Translations under genes and position numbers: made by a program
Assembly (NCBI RefSeq): GCF_009674775.1
Contig: NZ_WKKE01000001.1
Location: forward strand, 1-64,000
Direction: 5' to 3'
Source: Flavobacterium sp. LC2016-23
GTDB taxonomy: Bacteria > Bacteroidota > Bacteroidia > Flavobacteriales > Flavobacteriaceae
DNA length: 64,000 bases
Shown here: piece after piece, positions 14,314 through 23,641 of the stretch
Numbering within the stretch: the first letter of the stretch is position 1
Layout of the letters: each line of letters starts with the position of its first letter
The notes under the pieces: generated by a model
Told to the model about the DNA's origin: nothing
The model's input: only the letters and a program-made list of their open reading frames with translations
Databases searched by the model: none

Positions 14314-15678
14314 CTAAAACAAGTCCGGATTATATCCAAAGTAAGGCATGGTTTGTTCGTTGAAAATAACACCATACTCTTCTAATTCTTTTAAAATAGG
14401 CAGATACACTTCTTTGTTTATCGGAAGCTGAACGCCTGGGGTTGTAATTTTTCCATTCAAAATCAATAAAGTAGCCATGGCAACCGGTAATCCGACGGTT
14501 TTTGCCATCGCGGTATAGGTCTGATCGTCTCCGATGCAAACCATTTTAGAATCGATTTGCTTTTTCTCGCCGTTGATTTCGTATCCGAATTTGTGGTACA
14601 TGACAATCATATCTTTGTCGTCTGGCTCTAATGTCCAGCTGTCTGAAAGTATTTTTTCTAAGATCTGGGCCGGAGTGGCATTCGATAAATTCACTTTTTT
14701 ATGCGGATTGAACAAATCCAGTTCCAGAAGTTTATCCCACATAATATCGTCCTGATCAATTTTTAAGATCAGTCGGGTTTTTATTTCAACTGAATCGGTT
14801 GGGTGGTACGGTAAAAAAGAATTCACAAACTGGCGGTAGCTCATGTTTTCGGAATCTTCCATAATATAGCTGTCATCTGTCATTCCAAGCTGTACAAACA
14901 TATTCCAGGCTTTCGAATAACCCACTCTTCTGATGGTTCCTCTGTATAACGTCAGGATATCATCTAATCCGTAAATAGAGCGGTATTTTAACGAATCACG
15001 ATTAGAATACGCTTCAAATTTTCCGTAGCCTTCCACTTCAAGAAATTCAGTTCTTCGGAATAAATTGCAATACGGGATGTATTTGTAGGTACCTTCCTGA
15101 ACAAACTTAGCGGCACCGCCCTGTCCTGCTAAAACTACATTTCGGGGTGCCCAGGTAAATTTATAATTCCATAAATTATTGTCGGATTCAGGAGCGACCA
15201 ATCCGCCGCAAAAAGATTCAAAAAGCAGCATTTTTCCGCCTTTTGCCCTAATTTCATCAATCACTTTCATGGCACTCATATGATCTATTCCGGGGTCAAG
15301 ACCAATTTCATTCATAAAGATCAGGTTGTTTGCTTTGGCTTCTTCATCTAATGCCTGCATGGCATCACTTATATAAGAGGCGGTGACAAGGTGTTTCCCG
15401 AATTGAATACAGTCTTTGGCTATTTCAATATGCAAATGTGCCGGCAACATTGATATGACAATAGATGCTTTTTGTATTGCTTCTTTTCTTTCGGTAATAT
15501 TAAATATGTCTAAAGCTATTGGAGTGGCATTCGGATGTTGCTGCGTCTTTTTTTCGGCCAGGGCTAAAGATAAGTCGGCTACAATAAGGTGTAGATTTTC
15601 GCTCTCTGATTTGGAGAGTAAATAACGGATCAGCGAAGAGGCAGACCGACCGGCTCCAATAATTAAAATGCTTCTCAT
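14314..15678 (-). CDS. Saccharopine dehydrogenase family protein (LYS9-like)
   Basis: A 454-residue NAD(P)-dependent oxidoreductase. The N-terminus is a Rossmann fold with GxGxxxxxxxxYL (IIGAGRSASSLIRYLL), an acidic strand end (IVADLSLALAE) and the segment VISMLPAHLHIEIA. The middle carries the family signature EIGLDPGIDHMSAMKVID and FCGGLVAPESDNN. The length and order match the saccharopine reductase (LYS9/LYS1-like) branch. In Bacteroidota the pathway role, in lysine metabolism or another amino-acid condensation, is not settled by sequence. It is monocistronic, with its own promoter and a strong terminator, and convergent with the blaR-type gene. Confidence 0.88.
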   Translation of the reverse strand: MRSILIIGAGRSASSLIRYLLSKSESENLHLIVADLSLALAEKKTQQHPNATPIALDIFNITERKEAIQKASIVISMLPAHLHIEIAKDCIQFGKHLVTASYISDAMQALDEEAKANNLIFMNEIGLDPGIDHMSAMKVIDEIRAKGGKMLLFESFCGGLVAPESDNNLWNYKFTWAPRNVVLAGQGGAAKFVQEGTYKYIPYCNLFRRTEFLEVEGYGKFEAYSNRDSLKYRSIYGLDDILTLYRGTIRRVGYSKAWNMFVQLGMTDDSYIMEDSENMSYRQFVNSFLPYHPTDSVEIKTRLILKIDQDDIMWDKLLELDLFNPHKKVNLSNATPAQILEKILSDSWTLEPDDKDMIVMYHKFGYEINGEKKQIDSKMVCIGDDQTYTAMAKTVGLPVAMATLLILNGKITTPGVQLPINKEVYLPILKELEEYGVIFNEQTMPYFGYNPDLF

Positions 15679-15695
15679 GTTTTATATTTATAACA

Positions 15696-15726
15696 CAAAT
15701 ATATTAAAATGTTATAAATATAACAA
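15696..15726 (-). promoter_or_regulatory. Promoter of the saccharopine dehydrogenase-family gene
   Basis: Minus-strand TTG (15724-15726), a 20-nt spacer and TATATTTG (15696-15703) fit the consensus, 18 nt before the ATG. Confidence 0.75.
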
Positions 15727-15837
15727 TCGTAATATTCAAAAAAAATCATTTATTTTTAATTTTAAGAATAAAACGAACAAATTCCCTTTACTGCAAAAGA
15801 TTTTTGAAAAGAGAAAAGTTTTTTAAATGGTTTGAAG

Positions 15838-15845
15838 TATTTTTG
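15838..15845 (+). promoter_or_regulatory. -7 box for the DUF423 gene
   Basis: TATTTTTG matches TAnnTTTG, 26 nt before the ATG. No TTG at the right distance was found. Confidence 0.45.
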
Positions 15846-15871
15846 TTTTAAATATTGAAAACATAGAAAAC

Positions 15872-16258
15872 ATGAAAAGAAAAATTGTTTTAACAGGTGC
15901 ATTTATCGGGATGTTAGCTATCATTCTCGGAGCTTTCGGAGCTCATCTTCTTAAAAAATGGTTATCGGTTGAACAATTAAATACTTTTGAAGTGGGTGTC
16001 CGTTATCAGATGTACCATGCTTTTTTCCTGTTTTTCCTATCGACCCGAAAAGATATTGCTGAAAAAACCTTAAAGACCATCTATAATCTGGCGGTTGCCG
16101 GTGTTGTGCTGTTTAGCGGATCTATCTATTTATTAGTAACAAAGGAGTACACTGTTTTTGATTCAAAAATTATCGTATTCGCAACACCTTTAGGAGGATT
16201 TTTATTAATTCTTGCATGGTTGGTGTTATTTGCTACTATTTTGAAGAAAAAATCATAA
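15872..16258 (+). CDS. DUF423 family small integral membrane protein
   Basis: A 128-residue membrane protein with about four helices. The DUF423 signature is clear: an N-terminal helix ending in GAFGAHLLKKWLS, then TFEVGVRYQMYHAFFLF, and a glycine-rich FATPLGGFLLILAWL near the end. Proteins of this family have no established function. The gene stands alone between the saccharopine dehydrogenase-family gene (divergent) and pckA, which has its own leader. Confidence 0.9.
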   Translation: MKRKIVLTGAFIGMLAIILGAFGAHLLKKWLSVEQLNTFEVGVRYQMYHAFFLFFLSTRKDIAEKTLKTIYNLAVAGVVLFSGSIYLLVTKEYTVFDSKIIVFATPLGGFLLILAWLVLFATILKKKS

Positions 16259-16295
16259 AATCCCGAATAAAAAATTCTATCTAAAAATTAATCTT

Positions 16296-16303
16296 TAATT
16301 TTG
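16296..16303 (+). promoter_or_regulatory. -7 box and structured leader of pckA
   Basis: TAATTTTG matches TAnnTTTG, and a TTC (16275-16277) 18 nt upstream is a near -33 element. Transcription from here would give a leader of about 150 nt before the ATG. The leader holds two hairpins: CATATAAG/CTTATGTG (about 16316-16335) and TTTTATC/GATAAAA. No known riboswitch was recognised. Confidence 0.5.
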
Positions 16304-16461
16304 TCTCATAAATAACATATAAGATTGCTTATGTGAATTTTTATTCGTTTTTATCTGTATTGATAAAAAATATAACAATTCATGTTTTGAGTATAAAAGC
16401 TTAGAATCAAAGTAATTATGTTTGTTCACTAAAAAAAGAAACACACACAACAACAAAATTT

Positions 16462-18066
16462 ATGGACACTAACACACTTTTCACGCAATCGATTTCGCTG
16501 AAAGAACTAGGAATTGAAAATGCAACAGTTCGTTATCAATTATCAGCAGATGAATTGCATGCGATTACTTTGCAGGCAGGCCAGGGTGTTGAGAACTCTA
16601 CGGGAGCGTTGGCAATTAATACGGGCGAATTTACAGGACGTTCTCCACAAGATCGTTTTATCGTAAAAGACAGCATTACAGAAGATAAAGTTTGGTGGGG
16701 AAACGTAAATATCCCGTTTTCACCGGAAGCTTTTGAAAAGTTATATCATAAAGTAACTCAGTTTTTATCTCATAAAGAAGTATTCGTCAGAGACTCTTAC
16801 GTTTGCTCTGATGCCAATTACAGATTAAATGTTCGTGTAGTAACCGAAACAGCATGGTCTAATTTGTTTTGTTACAATATGTTCTTAAGACCTGAAGATT
16901 CGGAATTAGCTAATTTTACCCCGGAGTGGACGGTAATTTGTGCACCAAGTTTTATGGCAGATCCTGCTGTAGACGGAACACGCCAGTCTAATTTTGCGAT
17001 TCTGGATTTTACTAAAAAAATTGCCCTTATCGGAGGGACAGGATACACGGGAGAAATGAAAAAGGGAATTTTTTCTGCCCTGAATTTCATTTTGCCGGTT
17101 TTCAAAAATACACTACCAATGCACTGCAGCGCCAATGTGGGTGAAGCAGGAGATACGGCCATTTTCTTCGGATTGTCAGGTACAGGAAAAACAACTTTAT
17201 CGGCAGATCCTGCACGTAAGTTAATTGGTGATGATGAACACGGATGGACTGCTGAAAATACCGTTTTCAATTTTGAAGGGGGCTGCTATGCTAAAGTTAT
17301 TAATTTAACGGAAGAAAACGAGCCGGACATTTTCAGAGCGATCAAAAAAGGAGCGCTTTTAGAAAATGTGGTTTTCAAAGCAGGAACAAATGAAGTGGAT
17401 TATGATGATGTTTCGATTACTCAAAATACACGTGTAAGTTACCCAATAACCCATATCGACAATATTCAGCCGGGGTCTATCGGACATAATCCTAAAAATA
17501 TATTTTTCTTAACGGCAGATTCTTTCGGAATTTTGCCTCCAATCTCAAAACTGACTCCGGGTCAGGCTGCTTACCATTTTATCTCCGGATATACGGCTAA
17601 AGTTGCAGGGACTGAAGCTGGAGTTACAGAACCACAACCGAATTTCTCCGCTTGTTTTGGAGCGCCATTCATGCCTTTGCACCCCACTCGTTATGCAGAA
17701 ATGCTGACTAAAAAGATGAAAGATGCAGATGTAAAAGTATGGTTGATTAATACTGGCTGGACTGGTGGTGCTTATGGAACCGGAACGCGTATGAAATTGA
17801 AATATACCCGTGCGATGATTACTGCCGCACTAAACGGTGAATTGGACAATGTAGAATTTAAAAACCACGCTGTTTTTGGAATCGCAAAACCACAAAGCTG
17901 CCCGAATGTTCCAAGCGAGATTCTGAATCCAAGAAACACCTGGGAAGACAAAGATTTATACGACAAAAAAGCAATTGAACTGGCTCAGAAATTCAAAGCT
18001 AATTTTGCCAAATTTGAAGAGTTTGCCAATGCCGAAATTTTGGCCGGCGCACCGATTACAGAATAA
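16462..18066 (+). CDS. pckA: Phosphoenolpyruvate carboxykinase (ATP)
   Basis: A 534-residue cytoplasmic enzyme that converts oxaloacetate and ATP to PEP, CO2 and ADP, the first step of gluconeogenesis. Visible motifs are the substrate loop TGEFTGRSPQDRFIV near residue 50, the P-loop GLSGTGKTT with K243, the metal-binding LIGDDEHGW that follows, and the C-terminal INTGWTGGAYGTGTRM. The length is typical of the ATP-dependent class, not of the longer GTP enzymes. The ATG chosen directly precedes DTNTLFTQ. A long structured leader precedes it and a strong terminator follows, so it is a single-gene unit. Confidence 0.97.
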   Translation: MDTNTLFTQSISLKELGIENATVRYQLSADELHAITLQAGQGVENSTGALAINTGEFTGRSPQDRFIVKDSITEDKVWWGNVNIPFSPEAFEKLYHKVTQFLSHKEVFVRDSYVCSDANYRLNVRVVTETAWSNLFCYNMFLRPEDSELANFTPEWTVICAPSFMADPAVDGTRQSNFAILDFTKKIALIGGTGYTGEMKKGIFSALNFILPVFKNTLPMHCSANVGEAGDTAIFFGLSGTGKTTLSADPARKLIGDDEHGWTAENTVFNFEGGCYAKVINLTEENEPDIFRAIKKGALLENVVFKAGTNEVDYDDVSITQNTRVSYPITHIDNIQPGSIGHNPKNIFFLTADSFGILPPISKLTPGQAAYHFISGYTAKVAGTEAGVTEPQPNFSACFGAPFMPLHPTRYAEMLTKKMKDADVKVWLINTGWTGGAYGTGTRMKLKYTRAMITAALNGELDNVEFKNHAVFGIAKPQSCPNVPSEILNPRNTWEDKDLYDKKAIELAQKFKANFAKFEEFANAEILAGAPITE

Positions 18067-18088
18067 GGAAATTACTAATTCAAATTTA

Positions 18089-18121
18089 AAAAAGCTGTTC
18101 GTTATGAACAGCTTTTTTTTA
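18089..18121 (+). terminator. Intrinsic terminator of pckA
   Basis: AAAGCTGTTC / GAACAGCTTT, a perfect 10-bp stem with a 5-nt loop, is followed by a T run. Confidence 0.92.
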
Positions 18122-18123
18122 TG

Positions 18124-18334
18124 TCTTGGTTTCAGTTTTCAGTCTCAGTTTTCAGTCTCAGTCTCGATGTCACCCTGAGCGAAGTCGAAGGGCTTGTCGT
18201 TGCGTGGGGCTTCGACTTCGCTCAGCCTGACAGATCGTGAGTCTTCAGTCGCAGTTTTCAGTCCCCAGTAAGAAACTGAAAACTGAATACCGCGACTGCG
18301 ACTGAACTCTGCGACTGAGACTGAAACCTGAAAA
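18124..18334. repeat. Nested palindromic repeats (CAGTCTCAG type outside, GAGCGAAGTCGAAG type inside)
   Basis: The outer left part repeats CAGTTTTCAGTCTCAG and is matched on the right by GACTGAGACTGAAACCTGAA-type words. Inside sits a shorter palindrome, CCCTGAGCGAAGTCGAAG (18173-18190) against CTTCGACTTCGCTCAG (18210-18225). The repeat reaches the stop codon of the phytase gene. Units are irregular and have no unique spacers, so this is not CRISPR. Confidence 0.75.
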
Positions 18335-19396
18335 CTACTCCTTATCGATACGCGCCTGAATCAAATCCCAGGAATAATACTGAAAAACCATTCCGTTGCT
18401 CATGGCTACGAAAAGGCCGTTTTTATATTTTCCGCCTAAATTAAGGCTGGTTACATCCGCCCCGTCACATTCGATTGTGGATGTTGGAATTTCTGCCAGT
18501 AACGGATACTTGTTCGGATTCCCTTTAGCCCCTTCTCTTGGATATACCATAAAAGTATTGGCTTGTTGGTTCGATACTAAAATATAACCGGTAGAATCGG
18601 TCTTTTTGTAAATCGCGATTCCTTCATTATCGGCTTTGAAACCTGTTTTTCCAAAAAGTGCTAGTTCTTTATTATCGTTTAAAGCAGGATCAGCTTTGTA
18701 TTTTCTGATTCCGAATTGTTCGTCACAATATAAAACCGTTCCCAATTCGTTGTCCACCGCAATGGCTTCGATTTCTTTTTTCCCGCTGTAGGCGCCAAAT
18801 TTGCGAACTACTTTTGCAGTTGCTGTTTTTCCGGTACCTGAAAGTTCGTATTGCCATAAATAACTTCCCGAAGGCCCTGATTTTCTGCCTACAATAGCGA
18901 AAATCTTTTTATCGCTTGGGCGTGTGTATAATGCAATTCCCATTGGGTCGCGTAATGGTTCACCTTCAAAAACAGGAATTCCGCCATTGTCAATTGGTTC
19001 TAAATCCGGCAGGCTGAAAATTCTGATTTTGTTGCTTTCGCGTTCTGTAGTAACGGCAATGTCTGTTTTTTTTCCGTCAATTACTAAGCCGTAAGCAATA
19101 TCAACATTGTTTGGTCTTTTTAACGGAATTGATTTTTTTAGAATTTTCCCGTTCAGATCAAAAGCGTACAAACCGCCATCGGTGTCTTTATCAGTTCCCA
19201 CAATTATACTTTTTGAAGGATCTGTAGGGTGAATCCAGATAGAAGGATCATCCGTATCGTGGGGCAAAGGTGCTGTAACGGCTGTTGGTTTTACGGCGTT
19301 CGTAGCAACGGGTGCTAATTTATCCTCTTTACAAGCTGTGAATAAAACACATAAAAGTAAAAAGTACAGTATTGATTTATTTTTCATTTGGCTCAT
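18335..19396 (-). CDS. Beta-propeller phytase, lipoprotein
   Basis: A 353-residue phytase that releases phosphate from phytate (myo-inositol hexakisphosphate) using calcium. The N-terminus is a lipoprotein signal (LYFLLLCVLFTAC); ATG 19387, three codons downstream, is an equally good start. Propeller signatures follow: DTDDPSIWIHPTDPSKS and GTDKDTDGGLYAFDLNGK near the start, RPNNVDIAYGL, then DNELGTVLYCDEQFGIRKY and FKADNEGIAIYK, which supply acidic calcium ligands. It lies 65 bases downstream of a TonB-dependent receptor gene in the same direction, so the two probably form a phosphate- or inositol-phosphate-scavenging unit at the outer membrane. Confidence 0.92.
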   Translation of the reverse strand: MSQMKNKSILYFLLLCVLFTACKEDKLAPVATNAVKPTAVTAPLPHDTDDPSIWIHPTDPSKSIIVGTDKDTDGGLYAFDLNGKILKKSIPLKRPNNVDIAYGLVIDGKKTDIAVTTERESNKIRIFSLPDLEPIDNGGIPVFEGEPLRDPMGIALYTRPSDKKIFAIVGRKSGPSGSYLWQYELSGTGKTATAKVVRKFGAYSGKKEIEAIAVDNELGTVLYCDEQFGIRKYKADPALNDNKELALFGKTGFKADNEGIAIYKKTDSTGYILVSNQQANTFMVYPREGAKGNPNKYPLLAEIPTSTIECDGADVTSLNLGGKYKNGLFVAMSNGMVFQYYSWDLIQARIDKE

Positions 19397-19461
19397 TATT
19401 TTAATGCAATTAGACAGAGCGGTTAAGCCCTGTCTAATTTAAGAATTATATAAATTGATTA

Positions 19462-22272
19462 TTACAAGTCTAATTTCAATCCAAAATTATATCTGGCCTG
19501 GTAATATTCTGCTTGTTTGGTATGCGCTTCGATACCTTGATAGTAGCGCAACGGTTGGTTGGTTAAATTATTGGCTTCTGCAAAAAGACGTAATTTCGGT
19601 GTGATTTTGAAAGAAGCATTGGCATCAACAAAAAGCTGTTTGTCGTAATAGCTGTCTTTGTAAGACTCTGAACCTAATTCATCTAAATAATCAGAAGTAA
19701 AGTTGGTCGAAACTCTGGCAGAGAATCTTTTGTTTTCCCACGATAACGATCCGTTAAACATATGAGGGGTGGTTCCCGGAAGGCTGATGTTGTTTCTTTC
19801 GTTTCCGTCTTCATCGGCGATTCCTTTCGCTTTAGATTTGGTGTAGGTGTAGTTCAGGTAGATTCCAAAACCTTTCAGAAATTTTCCCGGAAGGAAATCT
19901 AACTGACGCTGGAAAGCGACTTCAAAACCGTACACATCAACAGTATCCCCGTTTCTGGATTGTACAAATGACCAGTTTTCGCCCGCCGGAATTGGATTGG
20001 CCTGATTTGGGAAATCATTGGCAAATTTTACATCCGTATATTGGTTGTCGCTGTAGTTGTAAATGAAATCATTTAATTTTTTGTAGAAAACACCTCCTGA
20101 AATTAATCCGACAGACTTGAAATAATTTTCTGCCATGAAATCATAGTTATAGGAATACGTGACGTCAAGGTCCGGATTTCCGGCTGTAATTTCTTTATCG
20201 GCAGCAATATTGTTAACGTAGGGAGCCAGTGCATAATAGTTTGGTCTTGCCAAAGCAGTTGTAGCCGCCGCTCTTAAAACTAAATCTTTCGTCGCATTAT
20301 ATTGGAATGAGATGCTTGGCAATACGTTGGTATACGAATTGGTCGTATTGATTTTACTTTCTAATTCTTCTTCGTCTAAGACACGATTTCCTGTGTAGTC
20401 AATATGCGTGTTTTCAACACGGAAACCCAATACCATGGATAGTTTGTCATTGAAATCCTGATCCCATCTTACATAAGCCGCATAAATGTTTTCTTTGGCA
20501 TTATAATTTACCGCTAAATATTCGGCCGCATCCGCTTCTTTATCAAATAACGCAGGATTATTCAAATCAAGGCTTCCTAAGAAACTGGCAGAAGCAAAGG
20601 TTCCCGGAACATATTTGCTACCCGGATTAAAGCTTTTACCATCAAAATAACTTGTTGGAACTTCTGATAATAATTCCATTCCATCGCCTGTTGGTTCGTA
20701 TGAAAAGAAAATATTATCTCTCTTTTTTTCTTTTAAACGAAGTCTAAGTCCTGTTCTTAACCTTCCTTTTTGAGCAGGAATAATCGTAAAGGGAAAACGG
20801 ATGTTTACTTTGGCACCAAATTCACTTTCGCTTGTATCATCTGTATTTTCTGTTACGGAATCAAATTTGAAATCCTCGACAGATTCTCCGGTTGTAGTTA
20901 ATAACGGAAATCTCAAATCAGATAAGTTTTCGTTGATTTCCAAACCTTTTTGACGGTATTCGATATAACGTTCACCCGGACGGTATTCTCTCGCTTTGGC
21001 GTAATTTGCCGACCAGTCCAAATCTAATTTCGAGTTGATTAAATGCTCTCCGCGAATAGAATAATTCTGCACACGCTGATCTTCCAATCTTCTGTTTTTG
21101 TTTCTGCTGTTGTCAACTCCACCTTTTGTCTGGCGTTTTACACGGCCTTCAAATCCGGTAATCGTTTCGCCATTGTAAATCGGTTCGATATCATCGTAAG
21201 TGGTTCTGAATCGATTTTCCCTGTCATCTCTCCAGTTATAAATGGCATTGGCGAAAATGGTATTGTTTTCGTCAAATTTATAATCTAGTGCAACAGATCC
21301 GCTGCGGCGAATACGCTGTACATCGTATTTTCTAACTTCTGAAGCTTGTAAATATTCATTTCCAAATTCATCTTTTACCCACTCGTTTTCGACGTTGTCG
21401 GAGCCATAATCTACATTATTATAAGATCCGCTGAAAACAGCCCCTAATTTGTTGTCAAAAAAACGGTTTCCATATACCAAACCAGCTGTATAGCTTGCAT
21501 TTTCGCGTATTGGTAAATAACCTCCGGCAAGAGTAGCAGAGATTCTTTCGCCGTTTGGAGTAGCTCTGGTAATTAAATTTACAGAACCTCCAATAGCATC
21601 TGCATCCATATCTGAAGTTAAGGTTTTATTGACTTCGATAGTCGAAATCATATCAGACGGAATCAAATCCATTTGTACGTTTCTGTTATCTCCTTCGGCA
21701 GATGGAATTCTGTCGCCATTTAGTGTAACTGAGTTCAGTGAAGGTGCTAAACCTCTTATGATGATATTACGTGCTTCACCCTGATCATTTTGCATGGTGA
21801 TTCCCGGAACACGTTTTAAGGCATCTCCCACATTGGCATCAGGAAAACGGCCTACCTGATCCGAGGAGATTACGTTTCCGATATTTTTATTGTTTTTTTG
21901 CTGGTTTAAGGCTTTGGCCTGACCTTTTAAGATGTCTCCGACAATCACCTCATTCAATTCAGTTCCTGACGCTTTTAGGACAAAGTCAAGTACATTATTT
22001 TTTCCTTGTTCAACTGTTATTTCATGTGTTATTGACGTATAACCAATATATTTTACTAAAACCTGGTAGGTACCGACATTTATATTAAGCAATTCGAAAC
22101 GACCATTATAATCGGAAACAGTGTATTTGTTTTCGCCTACAATCTGAATCATTGCTCCGGGCAAGGGAAGTTTGTCATCTGCATCTAATACTTTTCCTGA
22201 TATTATTGCCTTTTGAGCATAACCGGCAAAGGTCAAAAGCATGAATGTTACTACTAAATAAATTTTTTTCAT
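19462..22272 (-). CDS. TonB-dependent receptor with carboxypeptidase-like domain, linked to phytase
   Basis: A 936-residue outer-membrane transporter. After a signal peptide (VVTFMLLTFAGYAQ) comes a carboxypeptidase-D regulatory-like domain (ISGKVLDADDKLPLPGAMI). A plug domain follows (NVGDALKRVPGITMQNDQG and IIIRGLAPSLNSVTLNGDR), then a 22-strand barrel ending LRYYQGIEAHTKQ and a short aromatic tail closing in L. It resembles the TonB-dependent receptors paired with phytase in Bacteroidota rather than the SusC type, and no SusD partner is present. Likely ligand: phytate or a breakdown product (inference from the phytase gene). Regulation may involve the TGTT/AACA motifs upstream. Confidence 0.92.
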   Translation of the reverse strand: MKKIYLVVTFMLLTFAGYAQKAIISGKVLDADDKLPLPGAMIQIVGENKYTVSDYNGRFELLNINVGTYQVLVKYIGYTSITHEITVEQGKNNVLDFVLKASGTELNEVIVGDILKGQAKALNQQKNNKNIGNVISSDQVGRFPDANVGDALKRVPGITMQNDQGEARNIIIRGLAPSLNSVTLNGDRIPSAEGDNRNVQMDLIPSDMISTIEVNKTLTSDMDADAIGGSVNLITRATPNGERISATLAGGYLPIRENASYTAGLVYGNRFFDNKLGAVFSGSYNNVDYGSDNVENEWVKDEFGNEYLQASEVRKYDVQRIRRSGSVALDYKFDENNTIFANAIYNWRDDRENRFRTTYDDIEPIYNGETITGFEGRVKRQTKGGVDNSRNKNRRLEDQRVQNYSIRGEHLINSKLDLDWSANYAKAREYRPGERYIEYRQKGLEINENLSDLRFPLLTTTGESVEDFKFDSVTENTDDTSESEFGAKVNIRFPFTIIPAQKGRLRTGLRLRLKEKKRDNIFFSYEPTGDGMELLSEVPTSYFDGKSFNPGSKYVPGTFASASFLGSLDLNNPALFDKEADAAEYLAVNYNAKENIYAAYVRWDQDFNDKLSMVLGFRVENTHIDYTGNRVLDEEELESKINTTNSYTNVLPSISFQYNATKDLVLRAAATTALARPNYYALAPYVNNIAADKEITAGNPDLDVTYSYNYDFMAENYFKSVGLISGGVFYKKLNDFIYNYSDNQYTDVKFANDFPNQANPIPAGENWSFVQSRNGDTVDVYGFEVAFQRQLDFLPGKFLKGFGIYLNYTYTKSKAKGIADEDGNERNNISLPGTTPHMFNGSLSWENKRFSARVSTNFTSDYLDELGSESYKDSYYDKQLFVDANASFKITPKLRLFAEANNLTNQPLRYYQGIEAHTKQAEYYQARYNFGLKLDL

Positions 22273-22294
22273 CGTGTGTTTAGTTTGATTTTTG

Positions 22295-22396
22295 CGAAAC
22301 TAGAACCTTAATGTTACTAAAGTCATTAAAAAAAATTAACATAGTGTTATGATTCCTGGCCAACATTAGAAATAGATTAATGTTGTAATAACATTT
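22295..22396. promoter_or_regulatory. Candidate regulatory array upstream of the TonB receptor-phytase operon
   Basis: A weak minus-strand -7 box TAGTTTCG (22295-22302) is followed upstream by recurring TGTT/AACA motifs: TTAATGTTAC (22308-22317), the perfect palindrome TAACA-TAG-TGTTA (22337-22349), CCAACATTAG (22360-22369) and AATGTT-GTAAT-AACATT (22379-22395). Spacing is about 20-30 bases. The array could bind a phosphate-responsive regulator, but that is inferred only from the genes controlled. Confidence 0.4.
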
Positions 22397-22468
22397 AATA
22401 AAAAATGAATTTTATACCCTCAAGTGAAAACAAATCAAGTATTTACCTCAGAATTAAATTTTTGGCGC

Positions 22469-22476
22469 TAAATTTG
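22469..22476 (+). promoter_or_regulatory. -7 box for the DUF4407 gene
   Basis: TAAATTTG matches TAnnTTTG, 62 nt before the ATG. No TTG at the right distance. Confidence 0.4.
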
Positions 22477-22538
22477 CCCTATCACACGAGCCCAAAGGGC
22501 GAACTGACGAAATAATCATCAATCAAAAATCATCAATC

Positions 22539-23639
22539 ATGTTAAAACAATTTTTTATCCTTTGTTCAGGAGTCGACCGAGACCTGCTGGACGGCTGTTC
22601 AGAAGGGGAACAAACCAAATATGTAGGTATTGGGGCCACTGTTTTTTTTACTGCAGTTATGGCTTTCTTAGCCAGTGCTTATGCGCTTTTTACTGTTTTT
22701 GACTCTATTTATCCGGCGTTGATTTTCGGATTTGTATGGAGTTTATTAATCTTCAATTTAGATCGCTTTATCGTTTCGACGATTAAAAAAAGAGATCGTT
22801 TTTTCGATGAATTTCTTCAGGCTACACCGCGAATTATGCTGGCTGTTATCATTGCCATTGTCATTTCGAAGCCATTGGAAATTAAAATTTTCGAAAAAGA
22901 AATCAATACAGTTTTACTGAAAGAAAAAAATGAAATGGAACTTGCCAACAAAAAACAGGTTGGTAATTATTTCAAATCAGACTTAGACAAGAATAAAGCG
23001 GAGATTACGGCTTTGAAAAATGATATCCTGAAAAAAGAGAAAGAAGTAAATGCTTTATATTCAACCTATATCACCGAAGCGGAAGGAACGGCAGGAACTA
23101 AGAAATTAGGAAAAGGTCCGGTTTATAAAGAAAAAAGGGAAAAACACGATGCTTCTCTCAAAGAATTCGCAACGCTAAAAGCCGCTAACGAAGCAAAAAT
23201 CGCTGAAAAAGAAAAGACAGGAAAACAGCTTCAGGCTGATTTAGATAAAAAAGTATCGCAAACGCAACCCATTATTGAAGGTTTTGATGGTTTAATGGCG
23301 AGAATTAATGCTTTGGACAAATTACCCTGGCTGCCGTCATTCTTTATCATGTTATTGTTTCTGGCGATTGAGACTTCTCCGATTATTGCCAAACTATTAG
23401 CACCGAAAGGTGAATTTGATTTCAAGCAGGAAGAATCCGAAACAGCTGTAAAAGCTACTTTAGCGCAGAATAAATACCAACGTGATTTATTGGTTAAAAC
23501 CAGCGCCGAAATGCACGACAGGGTTTACGCAGATATCGCCGAAGATAAAAGCCTGTATGATTTGCAGCGTAAAAACGCAACGGATTTATTAGAACTGCAG
23601 TCCAATAGTTTTGTAGAAAAACAGAAGGCTACTTTGTAG
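22539..23639 (+). CDS. DUF4407 membrane protein with long coiled coil
   Basis: A 366-residue protein. It begins LCSGVDRDLLDGCSEGEQTKY, a DUF4407 hallmark. About three transmembrane helices lie in the first 115 residues, then a long charged coiled-coil segment rich in K, E and A (about 125-260), a fourth helix (SFFIMLLFLAIETSPII) and a soluble tail. The topology suggests a cytoplasmic or periplasmic coiled coil held by membrane helices at both ends. The function is unknown. It is convergent with a PH/SHOCT-domain protein across a terminator. Confidence 0.9.
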   Translation: MLKQFFILCSGVDRDLLDGCSEGEQTKYVGIGATVFFTAVMAFLASAYALFTVFDSIYPALIFGFVWSLLIFNLDRFIVSTIKKRDRFFDEFLQATPRIMLAVIIAIVISKPLEIKIFEKEINTVLLKEKNEMELANKKQVGNYFKSDLDKNKAEITALKNDILKKEKEVNALYSTYITEAEGTAGTKKLGKGPVYKEKREKHDASLKEFATLKAANEAKIAEKEKTGKQLQADLDKKVSQTQPIIEGFDGLMARINALDKLPWLPSFFIMLLFLAIETSPIIAKLLAPKGEFDFKQEESETAVKATLAQNKYQRDLLVKTSAEMHDRVYADIAEDKSLYDLQRKNATDLLELQSNSFVEKQKATL

Positions 23640-23641
23640 AA

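Noticed and set aside
16872..17270. 132-codon minus-strand frame inside pckA
   Set aside because: It is antisense to the conserved PEP carboxykinase core and reflects codon bias of the real gene.
18124..18334. Possible CRISPR array in the CAGTCTCAG repeat tract
   Set aside because: Units are short and irregular, partly inverted, lack constant spacers, and no cas gene is near.
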